From: Candidatus Cohnella colombiensis
GTDB taxonomy: Bacteria > Bacillota > Bacilli > Paenibacillales > Paenibacillaceae
Reading direction: 5' to 3'
Length of the DNA stretch: 64,000 bases
Assembly (NCBI GenBank): GCA_029203125.1
Contig: CP119317.1
Span: 3,348,001 to 3,412,000, forward strand
Below are positions 8,793 to 15,913 of this stretch, piece by piece. Every line of letters begins with the position of its first letter. Position 1 is the first letter of the stretch. Both the position numbers and the translations under genes were made by a program. Below the pieces are notes generated by a model. It was given only the letters and a program-made list of their open reading frames with translations, ran no database searches and was not told the origin of the DNA.

Positions 8793-9548
8793 TTATTTTT
8801 TATTGAGGATCTCATCCATATAATCCTTGTACTCGCGACATAACTCATTCGTTTTTCCAATCTGTCTCACTTCACCCTCATGCAACCATATTACTCTTTC
8901 CGTAAGTTGCTTTACCTGAGCAAGGTTATGCGAAACAAGTATGACAGTTTTACCGCTAGTCATCATTTCTTTCATCGTTTTGGAACTTTTAATCTGGAAA
9001 TTTTCATCACCAACACCCAAAATTTCATCTACGATAAGGATGTCGGGATCTACCTTTGTCGCAATCGAAAATCCAAGTCTCGCTCTCATTCCTGAGGAAT
9101 AGTTTTTTACTGGCGTGTGTATAAACTTCCCCAGACCTGAGTACTCTACAATTTCATCAAACTTTTCTTCTAAATACTTTTTAGATCTACCCAATATAGC
9201 CCCATTTAGAAAAATATTTTCAACACCCGTTAGATCTGCATCAAATCCCGCCCCAAGCTCTAATAACGGTGCTATACTTCCATTTACCACAACGCTTCCT
9301 TCGGTAGGCTTCACGACACCAGCAATCGTCTTTAACAACGTGCTTTTTCCAGCTCCATTATGTCCAATAATCCCAATTCTTTCTCCATTATGGATCTTGA
9401 AATCTATGGATTTCAGTGCATTAAATTCTGTATATTCAATACTCCTCATAGTTAACTTTAAGAAGTACTCTTTTAGACTATCTATCTTCTCACTATCCAA
9501 TCTGAATTTCACCGATACTCGATTCACTTCAACATCTACTTTTGGCAT
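8793..9548 (-). CDS. wzt: ABC transporter ATPase for polysaccharide export (Wzt, short form)
   Basis: ATP-binding half of a type ABC-2 polysaccharide exporter, about 251 residues. Walker A GHNGAGKST, signature YSSGMRARLG and Walker B ILIVDEILGVGD are intact. The protein ends shortly after the nucleotide-binding domain (TNELCREYKDYMDEILNKK). It therefore lacks the C-terminal carbohydrate-binding domain that lets some Wzt proteins recognise a capped glycan end. The start is ATG 9548: AGGTGG precedes it by 7-8 bases and overlaps the wzm stop; the GTG at 9560 is less likely. Partner permease is the next gene upstream. Confidence 0.93.
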   Translation of the reverse strand: MPKVDVEVNRVSVKFRLDSEKIDSLKEYFLKLTMRSIEYTEFNALKSIDFKIHNGERIGIIGHNGAGKSTLLKTIAGVVKPTEGSVVVNGSIAPLLELGAGFDADLTGVENIFLNGAILGRSKKYLEEKFDEIVEYSGLGKFIHTPVKNYSSGMRARLGFSIATKVDPDILIVDEILGVGDENFQIKSSKTMKEMMTSGKTVILVSHNLAQVKQLTERVIWLHEGEVRQIGKTNELCREYKDYMDEILNKK

Positions 9549-9560
9549 TCTACAATCCAC

Positions 9561-10355
9561 CTATATATGAAGTATGAATTTGTCTTGCTTTTTCTCAAAT
9601 ACAATTATTCCAGCAATTATACTTATCAGAGCAAGTATTGCACACACGACTAAATTACTTAAATCGACACCTGAACTAAGACCTAAAGAACTTCTAAAAC
9701 CTTTGATGAAATAATAAATTGGATTTGCTGTAAGTATAAGCTTATACTCTTGAGGTATAATATCTTCTGGATAAAAGATTGCTGAAGCATACATTAGGAA
9801 CATCGTAAATACGCTGTATATATGTTCTATATCTCTGAAGAATACTGTGAACGTCGCAAGAATTAACCCCACTCCACAACTGAATAATAACAGCAGCATT
9901 AGGTATATTGGAGAGATCAATAAATTTGTTGTAAACTCCACTTTAGTTATTATCATTATTAAAATTAAGTCAATCATAGAAATTAGGAAAAAAATAAAGT
10001 TCGAGATGATTGATGATATTACAACTATATATTTAGGAATATACACTTTTTTAAATAAATCCGCTGAAGATCTTATTGATAACATAGCAGTAGTAGTACT
10101 AGATGAAAAAAATCCGAACAATAGTGACCCGCACAGAAGATACACTGGAAAATTCTCTATAGTCGTTTTAAACAATGTCGAAAATACAATTGTTATAATA
10201 ATCATATACAACAGCGGATTTAAAAGACTCCATAATATTCCCAATATCGATCCCTTATATTTCTTCTTAACTTCTTTTTTCACGAGTAATTTCAGTAGAT
10301 AAGTATATTTATTGAAAGTCTTTAAGTATCTAATATATTTCAAATATACACTCAT
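9561..10355 (-). CDS. wzm: ABC-2 type polysaccharide export permease (Wzm)
   Basis: Membrane half of the glycan exporter, 264 residues with about six hydrophobic segments. The cytoplasmic N-terminus carries the family motif KKEVKKKYKGSILGILWSL, then LNPLLYMIII; the C-terminal part has ANPIYYFIKGFRSSL. This is the usual signature of permeases that flip lipid-linked polysaccharides such as teichoic acid or O-antigen. It lies 12 bases upstream of wzt, so the two are surely co-translated. The coding DNA is strikingly AT-rich compared with the atp/nuo part of the window, as is common in laterally exchanged glycan loci. Confidence 0.93.
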   Translation of the reverse strand: MSVYLKYIRYLKTFNKYTYLLKLLVKKEVKKKYKGSILGILWSLLNPLLYMIIITIVFSTLFKTTIENFPVYLLCGSLLFGFFSSSTTTAMLSIRSSADLFKKVYIPKYIVVISSIISNFIFFLISMIDLILIMIITKVEFTTNLLISPIYLMLLLLFSCGVGLILATFTVFFRDIEHIYSVFTMFLMYASAIFYPEDIIPQEYKLILTANPIYYFIKGFRSSLGLSSGVDLSNLVVCAILALISIIAGIIVFEKKQDKFILHI

Positions 10356-10389
10356 GATTGTTCAACAGACCTTCTTTCAATTGCCCATT

Positions 10390-11370
10390 TTATCTTAAAA
10401 ACCGATACATTTTATTACTGAAAAAATAGAAAGTCGCCTTACACATCAAATATTCTGCTCGGATGTAACCTCTTATATTCTTAAGCCGAAACTTTACTCT
10501 TCTAACTGAATGAATATTCTTTATTCCTTCCAAAAGACCAAGAAGGTAGGGTTTCCCATACCCTAGTCGAATAAAGTAACACAACTTTATTATGAACCCT
10601 ATTAAATAAAGGGGAAAGTGTATGATTAACAATATTAGTGGCAAGTTCTTCACAATTAAATATACATTATTACGAGAAGATATCCGGACCTTGAACTCAC
10701 TATGCTTCACACTTCCACTTGTTGCACTGCCTATATGGAGAACCTCCGCCTGAGGGCAATAAACGTTCCTGTACCCAAACAAATTTGCTCTAAATCCTAT
10801 GTCGACATCCTCTAAATAAGCAAAAAACTTTTCGTCAAAATACCCCATTTCTTCAAATACATTTCTCCTATAAATTGCAGCACCCGCACATGAGCTAAAT
10901 ATCACTTTCTCTTTATTGTGCTGTTCACTTCGATCTCCATCACCTGCTTTATATGCCCATCCCATCAATGTAAAATGATCCCCAGCATCATCTATCAAAC
11001 TTGGATTGGAATATTGCAACATCTTAGATGATACAGAGAAAATACTTTTATCTGAGTTAATCATTTCATATAGTGGCCTTATAAAGTCCGATCTCACAAA
11101 TGCATCATTATTTAATAAAATTACATACTCGGTGTCACAAAGCATAATTCCGATGTTAACTGCAGCTGCGAAACCGACATTTTTATCATTTGCAACAATT
11201 GTGATATCTGAAAATGTTTTATTGATCTCTGCAATACTATTATCGCTAGAGTGATTATCAACTACTATAATATTTTTTTTGTGCTTCACTTGTTCATATA
11301 TACTCTCAATACATTTATTGATGTATTGAGCACCATTATAATTCGGTATAATCACTGAAACATCCATCAT
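10390..11370 (-). CDS. GT2-family glycosyltransferase
   Basis: A GT-A fold transferase of about 326 residues. VSVIIPNYNG, VVDNHSSDNS, NVGFAAAVNIG and ILLNNDAFV form the sugar-nucleotide and metal-binding region; YLEDVDIGFRA is a downstream acidic motif. The pattern resembles WcaA/RfbF-type transferases that add hexose or rhamnose in O-antigen loci. A hydrophobic stretch near residues 245-275 (LPLILLIIHFPLYLIGFII) may contact the membrane. Three ATG codons lie at 11376, 11370 and 11367; AAGGA sits so close to the first that one of the latter two is favoured. Sugar specificity cannot be told. Confidence 0.85.
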   Translation of the reverse strand: MMDVSVIIPNYNGAQYINKCIESIYEQVKHKKNIIVVDNHSSDNSIAEINKTFSDITIVANDKNVGFAAAVNIGIMLCDTEYVILLNNDAFVRSDFIRPLYEMINSDKSIFSVSSKMLQYSNPSLIDDAGDHFTLMGWAYKAGDGDRSEQHNKEKVIFSSCAGAAIYRRNVFEEMGYFDEKFFAYLEDVDIGFRANLFGYRNVYCPQAEVLHIGSATSGSVKHSEFKVRISSRNNVYLIVKNLPLILLIIHFPLYLIGFIIKLCYFIRLGYGKPYLLGLLEGIKNIHSVRRVKFRLKNIRGYIRAEYLMCKATFYFFSNKMYRFLR

Positions 11371-11396
11371 ATTCATCCTTTTTTAATTCCGCGATG

Positions 11397-12908
11397 TCAA
11401 TATGCTCCCGTACCTTTTATCACTACTGGTACAGTCTTTATTAAGATCTTCATCTCCATCGCCAAACTCCAACGTTCGATATATTGAATATCAAGATTGA
11501 TCCATTCCTCGAAAGTTAAGTCGCTCCGACCACTCACTTGCCACAACCCAGTCATCCCTGGACGTACATCCATCCTGCGCCAGTGATAGTCGGAATATTG
11601 CTGAACTTCCTCAGGTAGTGACGGTCGCGGACCGATCAGGCTCATCTCTCCCTTCAGCACGTTCCATAACTGGGGGAGTTCATCTATCGAGTATTTGCGA
11701 AGCACACTACCTACCCGTGTAACTCTGGGATCACTTTTCAGCTTGAACGAGTGCCCCGTCGCTTCGTTTCTATGTAGCAGGTTACGCTTGCGCCCCTCAG
11801 CACCGTTCACCATCGAACGAAACTTTAACATCGTGAACTTTACACCGTTTCTACCGATTCGTGTTTGCTTAAATAAGATTGGTCCTGGTGAATTAATCTT
11901 AATCAATAAAGCAACAAGGATTAATAATGGTAGTCCGACAATGATTCCGATAGCGGATAAAATAATATCCATAGAGCGTTTCATGATCAGATTGAAGCCT
12001 CGCATCGGAGTCTTCACAATCTGCAGACAAGGGTAATCAAAGTCTTGCCGATATTCATAAACGGAACTGAGTCGATCGAAAAGCTCAGGAATAATTCGAA
12101 TATCAATGTGATACTTGTAAATCTTTTGCAACATCGTATTGATTTTTATCTTTTCTGAAGGAATCGTGATATACAAAATATCTACACGGTATTGCTTGAT
12201 CACTTGCTCCAATTGATCCAGATCCCCTATGATTCTAGCATCATCCTGGCGTTCATCGACGAAACCTACCAACTCGATCCCGCGAATGGATGAATCCGTA
12301 TACCGTTCATAGAGCTGCTGTCCAACCCGTCCAGCGCCTACAATAAGCACCCTCTGCCTAAGCTTGCCACTTTTCTTTAATTGATGAAATGTCCGTTTCC
12401 TGATGTAGCGAAACAATGAAGCTTCTACATAAGTCGTCATTAGGAATGTGACAAGTAGAACACGGGAATATACAAGCGTATTCTTAAGTAGAAATGACAC
12501 TCCAAGTGTAATCAGGAACGAAATCATAATCGCCTTCAAAATAATCACGAATTCATCAGACAGTCCGCGTTCATGTCTTGGATCATAAAATTGCTTTTGA
12601 TACACGAGTAACCAGTACAAACCTATAAACATGGAGATGAATAACGCATAATCGAACATTACCGGAATCTGAAGCCACAGGTCCGATATCATTGTACGAA
12701 AGCTGAATCCATATTCAGGACCAACTCTCCAAGTGAATAATATAAAAAATGTAAATATGTAACAGATAAATTCCAAGAAGATAAGCACACCCTGTAGAGC
12801 ATTAAGACTGGATATTGCTCTCATCTTATATGAAGCTAATCGACCTACCGTCTCTAATTCCTTGGTAGGGTGTGAATCTGTAGTAGATAATTCGACAGAC
12901 AAGCACAT
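11397..12908 (-). CDS. Undecaprenyl-phosphate sugar-1-phosphate transferase (WsfP/WcaJ type)
   Basis: Initiates the lipid-linked glycan by moving a hexose-1-phosphate to undecaprenyl phosphate. About 503 residues: several N-terminal membrane segments, a nucleotide-binding-like central domain (RVLIVGAGRVGQQL), then a membrane-reentrant PF02397-type catalytic domain with KRSMDIILSAIG, NSPGPILFKQTRIGRNG, LKFRSM, SIDELPQLWNVLKGEMSL and RPGMTGLWQVSGR. In Paenibacillus alvei and Geobacillus stearothermophilus, homologues of this architecture start S-layer glycan synthesis. I chose ATG 12908 because AAAGGG lies just upstream; the reading frame continues to 13040 but through a terminator and promoter. 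First gene of the glycan operon. Confidence 0.9.
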   Translation of the reverse strand: MCLSVELSTTDSHPTKELETVGRLASYKMRAISSLNALQGVLIFLEFICYIFTFFILFTWRVGPEYGFSFRTMISDLWLQIPVMFDYALFISMFIGLYWLLVYQKQFYDPRHERGLSDEFVIILKAIMISFLITLGVSFLLKNTLVYSRVLLVTFLMTTYVEASLFRYIRKRTFHQLKKSGKLRQRVLIVGAGRVGQQLYERYTDSSIRGIELVGFVDERQDDARIIGDLDQLEQVIKQYRVDILYITIPSEKIKINTMLQKIYKYHIDIRIIPELFDRLSSVYEYRQDFDYPCLQIVKTPMRGFNLIMKRSMDIILSAIGIIVGLPLLILVALLIKINSPGPILFKQTRIGRNGVKFTMLKFRSMVNGAEGRKRNLLHRNEATGHSFKLKSDPRVTRVGSVLRKYSIDELPQLWNVLKGEMSLIGPRPSLPEEVQQYSDYHWRRMDVRPGMTGLWQVSGRSDLTFEEWINLDIQYIERWSLAMEMKILIKTVPVVIKGTGAY

Positions 12909-12965
12909 CCCATCCCTTTGTTTCATGTTAATAATAATAGTAATAATATTTATAATAATATTAAT

Positions 12966-12974
12966 ATTATAGCA
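12966..12974 (-). promoter_or_regulatory. Extended -10 promoter of the glycan operon
   Basis: TGCTATAAT on the minus strand is a perfect extended -10 element (TGnTATAAT). It lies 58 bases before the ATG at 12908 and directly beyond the terminator at 12979-13015. No good -35 is present at 16-18 bases, which extended -10 promoters do not need. The leader that follows is almost pure A/T. Confidence 0.6.
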
Positions 12975-12978
12975 CAAA

Positions 12979-13015
12979 GAAAAAGACAACCGACGGGATT
13001 CGTCGTTTGTCTTTT
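12979..13015 (-). terminator. Rho-independent terminator after the small anchored protein gene
   Basis: Minus-strand stem AAGACAAACGACG pairs with CGTCGGTTGTCTT around a short loop, and is followed by TTTCTTT. It separates the 13052-13513 gene from the glycan operon. Confidence 0.75.
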
Positions 13016-13051
13016 CTAGTACATTTTTATATGGTATCAACTGGCTAACGA

Positions 13052-13513
13052 CTACTTAATCTGATACCCACCTCTAACAAGAACAATAAGTCCATTCTTC
13101 TGATTGGGATCAGGCTGCACTCCGCGTCCACTCCTCGGAAATAAAATCAAATGATTCGTTGCAACAGCTTTGCCTGGAGCAATATCAAGTCCATCAGTCA
13201 TATCGGATAACCCATTGGCATCTTCACTCACCGCAATAGCTTTACCTGAACGCACGATAAGCTCCCCACCATCAGCAACGATAATTGTCTTGCCCAGCGG
13301 TACGGTCACAACCTCTAGCTTAGACACAGCCCCACTAGAGCCTCCTCCACCGCCTTCAGCAACCTTCTTATCTACATAGCTCTTTGTTACGAGTGGATCA
13401 TCTACGGAGCCTGGTGTCGTACCTGAATCTGCTTCTGTTGTTACTGAACCAAGATAAAAGCTTCCAACGACAAGTAATAACAGTAACAATGTATATCCTA
13501 GTTTTTTCGCCAT
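13052..13513 (-). CDS. Small membrane-anchored or secreted protein of unknown function
   Basis: About 153 residues, not recognised. An N-terminal hydrophobic segment (LGYTLLLLLLVVGSFYLGS, residues ~4-22) is either a signal-anchor or an uncleaved signal peptide. A linker follows with PLVTKSYVDKKV and a glycine run GGGGGSSG, then a probably beta-rich domain containing GGELIVRSGKAI, and NHLILFPRSGRG near the end. ATG 13513 is chosen because AGAGGTG precedes it; an upstream extension to 13555 would overlap the previous gene. It sits between the oligosaccharyltransferase-like gene and a terminator, so it is probably co-expressed with the former and may be its extracellular partner (inference). Confidence 0.7.
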   Translation of the reverse strand: MAKKLGYTLLLLLLVVGSFYLGSVTTEADSGTTPGSVDDPLVTKSYVDKKVAEGGGGGSSGAVSKLEVVTVPLGKTIIVADGGELIVRSGKAIAVSEDANGLSDMTDGLDIAPGKAVATNHLILFPRSGRGVQPDPNQKNGLIVLVRGGYQIK

Positions 13514-13541
13514 TGTAGCACCTCTTCCATGAAGTATAATT

Positions 13542-15797
13542 TTAATTGCCAGCACCTTTTATATGATTAATTATATCATTCATATTGCTTGTTATTTCGA
13601 AATTCCGATTTATAGATATTGCCTGATTTAGTTGTTGCAGTTGTGAAGCACGTTCTAGTACTTGCGTATATAGTGATAAAATACGATCCTTTTGCAGATT
13701 TCTATTGATCAGATCCTTTTGTTCATTGAACTGAGTCCATAGCAAATATCGCTCTTGAAAAATCAACTCATAATAGGAGAGCTGAAAAGGCTGGTTCTCT
13801 ATCGCTTTCTCTAAAATTTCTATCGTTTCCTCGGTTGATCCCCACTCTTTGGCATTGTAATACTTCACAATAGAGAGCGCTGAAAAATTAGGTTCTGACT
13901 CATCCAATCTAGCAACATATCTCAATGCTTCAGTCTTAAACGAATCATTACTCATTTGTTGATAAGCACTCTTATAGATTGTAGCCATACGATCTAGAAG
14001 AAAAGGGTGATTCGGCATATGTTTCAATCCATCAGCAAGCACTGTAGTCAATTCATTTAGATTAGGCCTACTAGAAAGCAATCGTTCACTTTCATTAAAT
14101 TTCGTATCTGCATACATAAAGTTATAGATATTAAATAACAATACTACACCTATTATACAAAAAATTGTTCCAATGCTACGGGTAATTAATTTGGTCTTAC
14201 CCCTGATTATCTTTATTGTAATTTTGTTTGTTTGCTGCCCAACTAAGATGCCCAAGCATAGAAATACGATCGCAATAAGATAGAAGTAATTCATTCCAAA
14301 GTCTATTAAACTATGAACAAAAATAGCCGAACTTATCAAAAAGTAGATACTGTAGTTTTCATCTCTATCTTTATTTTTAAGACATCTAATCAAATAGGAA
14401 GTTAGCACGAATAAAATAAAACCAATTACGATGACAAAGCCTACTAGACCCGTTTCAATCAACACTCTAATCGGAAAGCTGTGCACCTGAGAACTAATAT
14501 ATGGATAGGATTGATATCGCTCATATAGTGCTTCCCAGACTCCACCACCACCACCAGTGATCGGATAATCTCTCCATATTTTCAACGCATCTTGATACAT
14601 CGTTAATCTCTCAAGAACACTGTGTGTTTGAAACGTGATTTCATTCAAACGGTCACTCAAAGCAGATGGAAGCAACTGGGTTAAAAACTCAGTATTCCAA
14701 AGCATTATAGCTATTACAATAATGACAATGATACTACCAGGGATCCAAAGATTACTTAAACGCTTGATTTTCCATTTTTCTATTTTTGTATTCAACCATT
14801 CTGCCAAATATTTATGAAATAGGTATATTAATATTGCCATAATAACAGACACAATGACTAGGACGCCCCATGCTTTCATGGATTGAACTGAGAACAATGG
14901 AACAGTCTCAACCTCTTGACCTGATTTTACACTCTCATCCGTTTTAACATAAACTTCATTCCCAATTTCACTAAAATAAGATTGAACTATAAGCGATAGA
15001 AGAAATGATGGTACGAAATAGATCCCCAGTAATAATTGCTTTTTTAATGATGAGATTAATAAAGTAATCAAAGCGATAACTGGTAACGTTATTATTGCAC
15101 CTCTTGAAAGTGTAAGAATAAACGATAAAGCTATAGGTACCAAAATTAATCCTAATCCAATTTTTAAGATCAGGTTCTTCTCAACCGTGAGATAGTGGAA
15201 TATGGCAAGAAGCATTGTGATTAGGAATACAGCATAACTGTTCGGGTAAGTAAATAGCCCACCCAATCTCACACCATCGTTATACATTAATGCATCCAGT
15301 CTAAATTTATTGCCTACGATATACATAAATCCATCTAAAGCAATTAAACTCCCTATCAACATGTAACCATACATCATTATGTTCAAAAGCTTCCTAGAAT
15401 TTGAGAGGGCTACCCCTAACAATAAGAAGCCATAAACCGCGAAATTCAATAAATTTGAGATTGTAGCTAGGTACTTGGATACCGCGGTCAATGAACTAAG
15501 ATAGTAGCTTAAAGGAATTAATAGTCCCACTAAGACAACGAGATGCCTTTGCTCTATTACTGTAGTTTTAAATAATCTTATACTTACAACAAGAAATGCG
15601 ACGATGCCAATACAAAAACCGTACATGGATTTAAGTTCAAATTGAAACTGCGCTATACTATGTAACCCGGCTCCATTGAAATACATCATTTGAAATGGAG
15701 CTGAAATAAGAAAAGCAAATACGATAAATAATAATAAATATAATGATCTTTCATTACTAATTGATGATTGTAGCTTAGTATTAAGATTTCTAGACAA
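13542..15797 (-). CDS. Wzy/WaaL-type membrane protein, candidate O-oligosaccharyltransferase (WsfB-like)
   Basis: A 751-residue polytopic membrane protein with about 12 or more hydrophobic segments in the first ~550 residues. The Wzy_C-type central region includes LTLSRGAI, then ITGGGGGVWEALYERYQS and VHSFPIRVLIETGLVGF. The C-terminal ~190 residues are soluble and helical, TPR-like (YYNAKEWGSTEETIEILEKAI). This combination fits polymerases or ligases of the Wzy/WaaL superfamily. In S-layer glycan loci of Paenibacillus alvei and Geobacillus, such a protein (WsfB/WsaB) is taken to attach the glycan to the S-layer protein. TTG 15797 follows AAGGAGG by 9 bases. Polymerase versus protein-transferase role is not decidable from sequence. 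Confidence 0.8.
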   Translation of the reverse strand: MSRNLNTKLQSSISNERSLYLLLFIVFAFLISAPFQMMYFNGAGLHSIAQFQFELKSMYGFCIGIVAFLVVSIRLFKTTVIEQRHLVVLVGLLIPLSYYLSSLTAVSKYLATISNLLNFAVYGFLLLGVALSNSRKLLNIMMYGYMLIGSLIALDGFMYIVGNKFRLDALMYNDGVRLGGLFTYPNSYAVFLITMLLAIFHYLTVEKNLILKIGLGLILVPIALSFILTLSRGAIITLPVIALITLLISSLKKQLLLGIYFVPSFLLSLIVQSYFSEIGNEVYVKTDESVKSGQEVETVPLFSVQSMKAWGVLVIVSVIMAILIYLFHKYLAEWLNTKIEKWKIKRLSNLWIPGSIIVIIVIAIMLWNTEFLTQLLPSALSDRLNEITFQTHSVLERLTMYQDALKIWRDYPITGGGGGVWEALYERYQSYPYISSQVHSFPIRVLIETGLVGFVIVIGFILFVLTSYLIRCLKNKDRDENYSIYFLISSAIFVHSLIDFGMNYFYLIAIVFLCLGILVGQQTNKITIKIIRGKTKLITRSIGTIFCIIGVVLLFNIYNFMYADTKFNESERLLSSRPNLNELTTVLADGLKHMPNHPFLLDRMATIYKSAYQQMSNDSFKTEALRYVARLDESEPNFSALSIVKYYNAKEWGSTEETIEILEKAIENQPFQLSYYELIFQERYLLWTQFNEQKDLINRNLQKDRILSLYTQVLERASQLQQLNQAISINRNFEITSNMNDIINHIKGAGN

Positions 15798-15842
15798 TTA
15801 GTACTTCCTCCTTGATCTATGATGCACATCATTAACTATTAT

Positions 15843-15851
15843 ATTATAGCA
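15843..15851 (-). promoter_or_regulatory. Extended -10 promoter before the oligosaccharyltransferase-like gene
   Basis: TGCTATAAT again occurs on the minus strand, identical to the element at 12966-12974 and likewise immediately beyond a terminator. It lies 45 bases upstream of the TTG start at 15797, ahead of the AAGGAGG site. No convincing -35 is present. Confidence 0.55.
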
Positions 15852-15853
15852 TT

Positions 15854-15885
15854 TAAAAAGAGCTGTCCTTTATATCGGACAGCCC
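15854..15885 (-). terminator. Rho-independent terminator after the 825-residue secreted protein gene
   Basis: Minus-strand GGGCTGTCC pairs with GGACAGCTC around an 8-base loop, followed by TTTTTAAAT. It lies about 30 bases past the stop codon at 15914. Confidence 0.85.
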
Positions 15886-15913
15886 ATTTTAAACAATTTG
15901 AAGTTGTTTATTA

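Noticed and set aside
9847..10302. Plus-strand frame of 151 codons
   Set aside because: It is antisense to the well-supported wzm permease gene; Asn/Ile-rich translation reflects local AT-richness.
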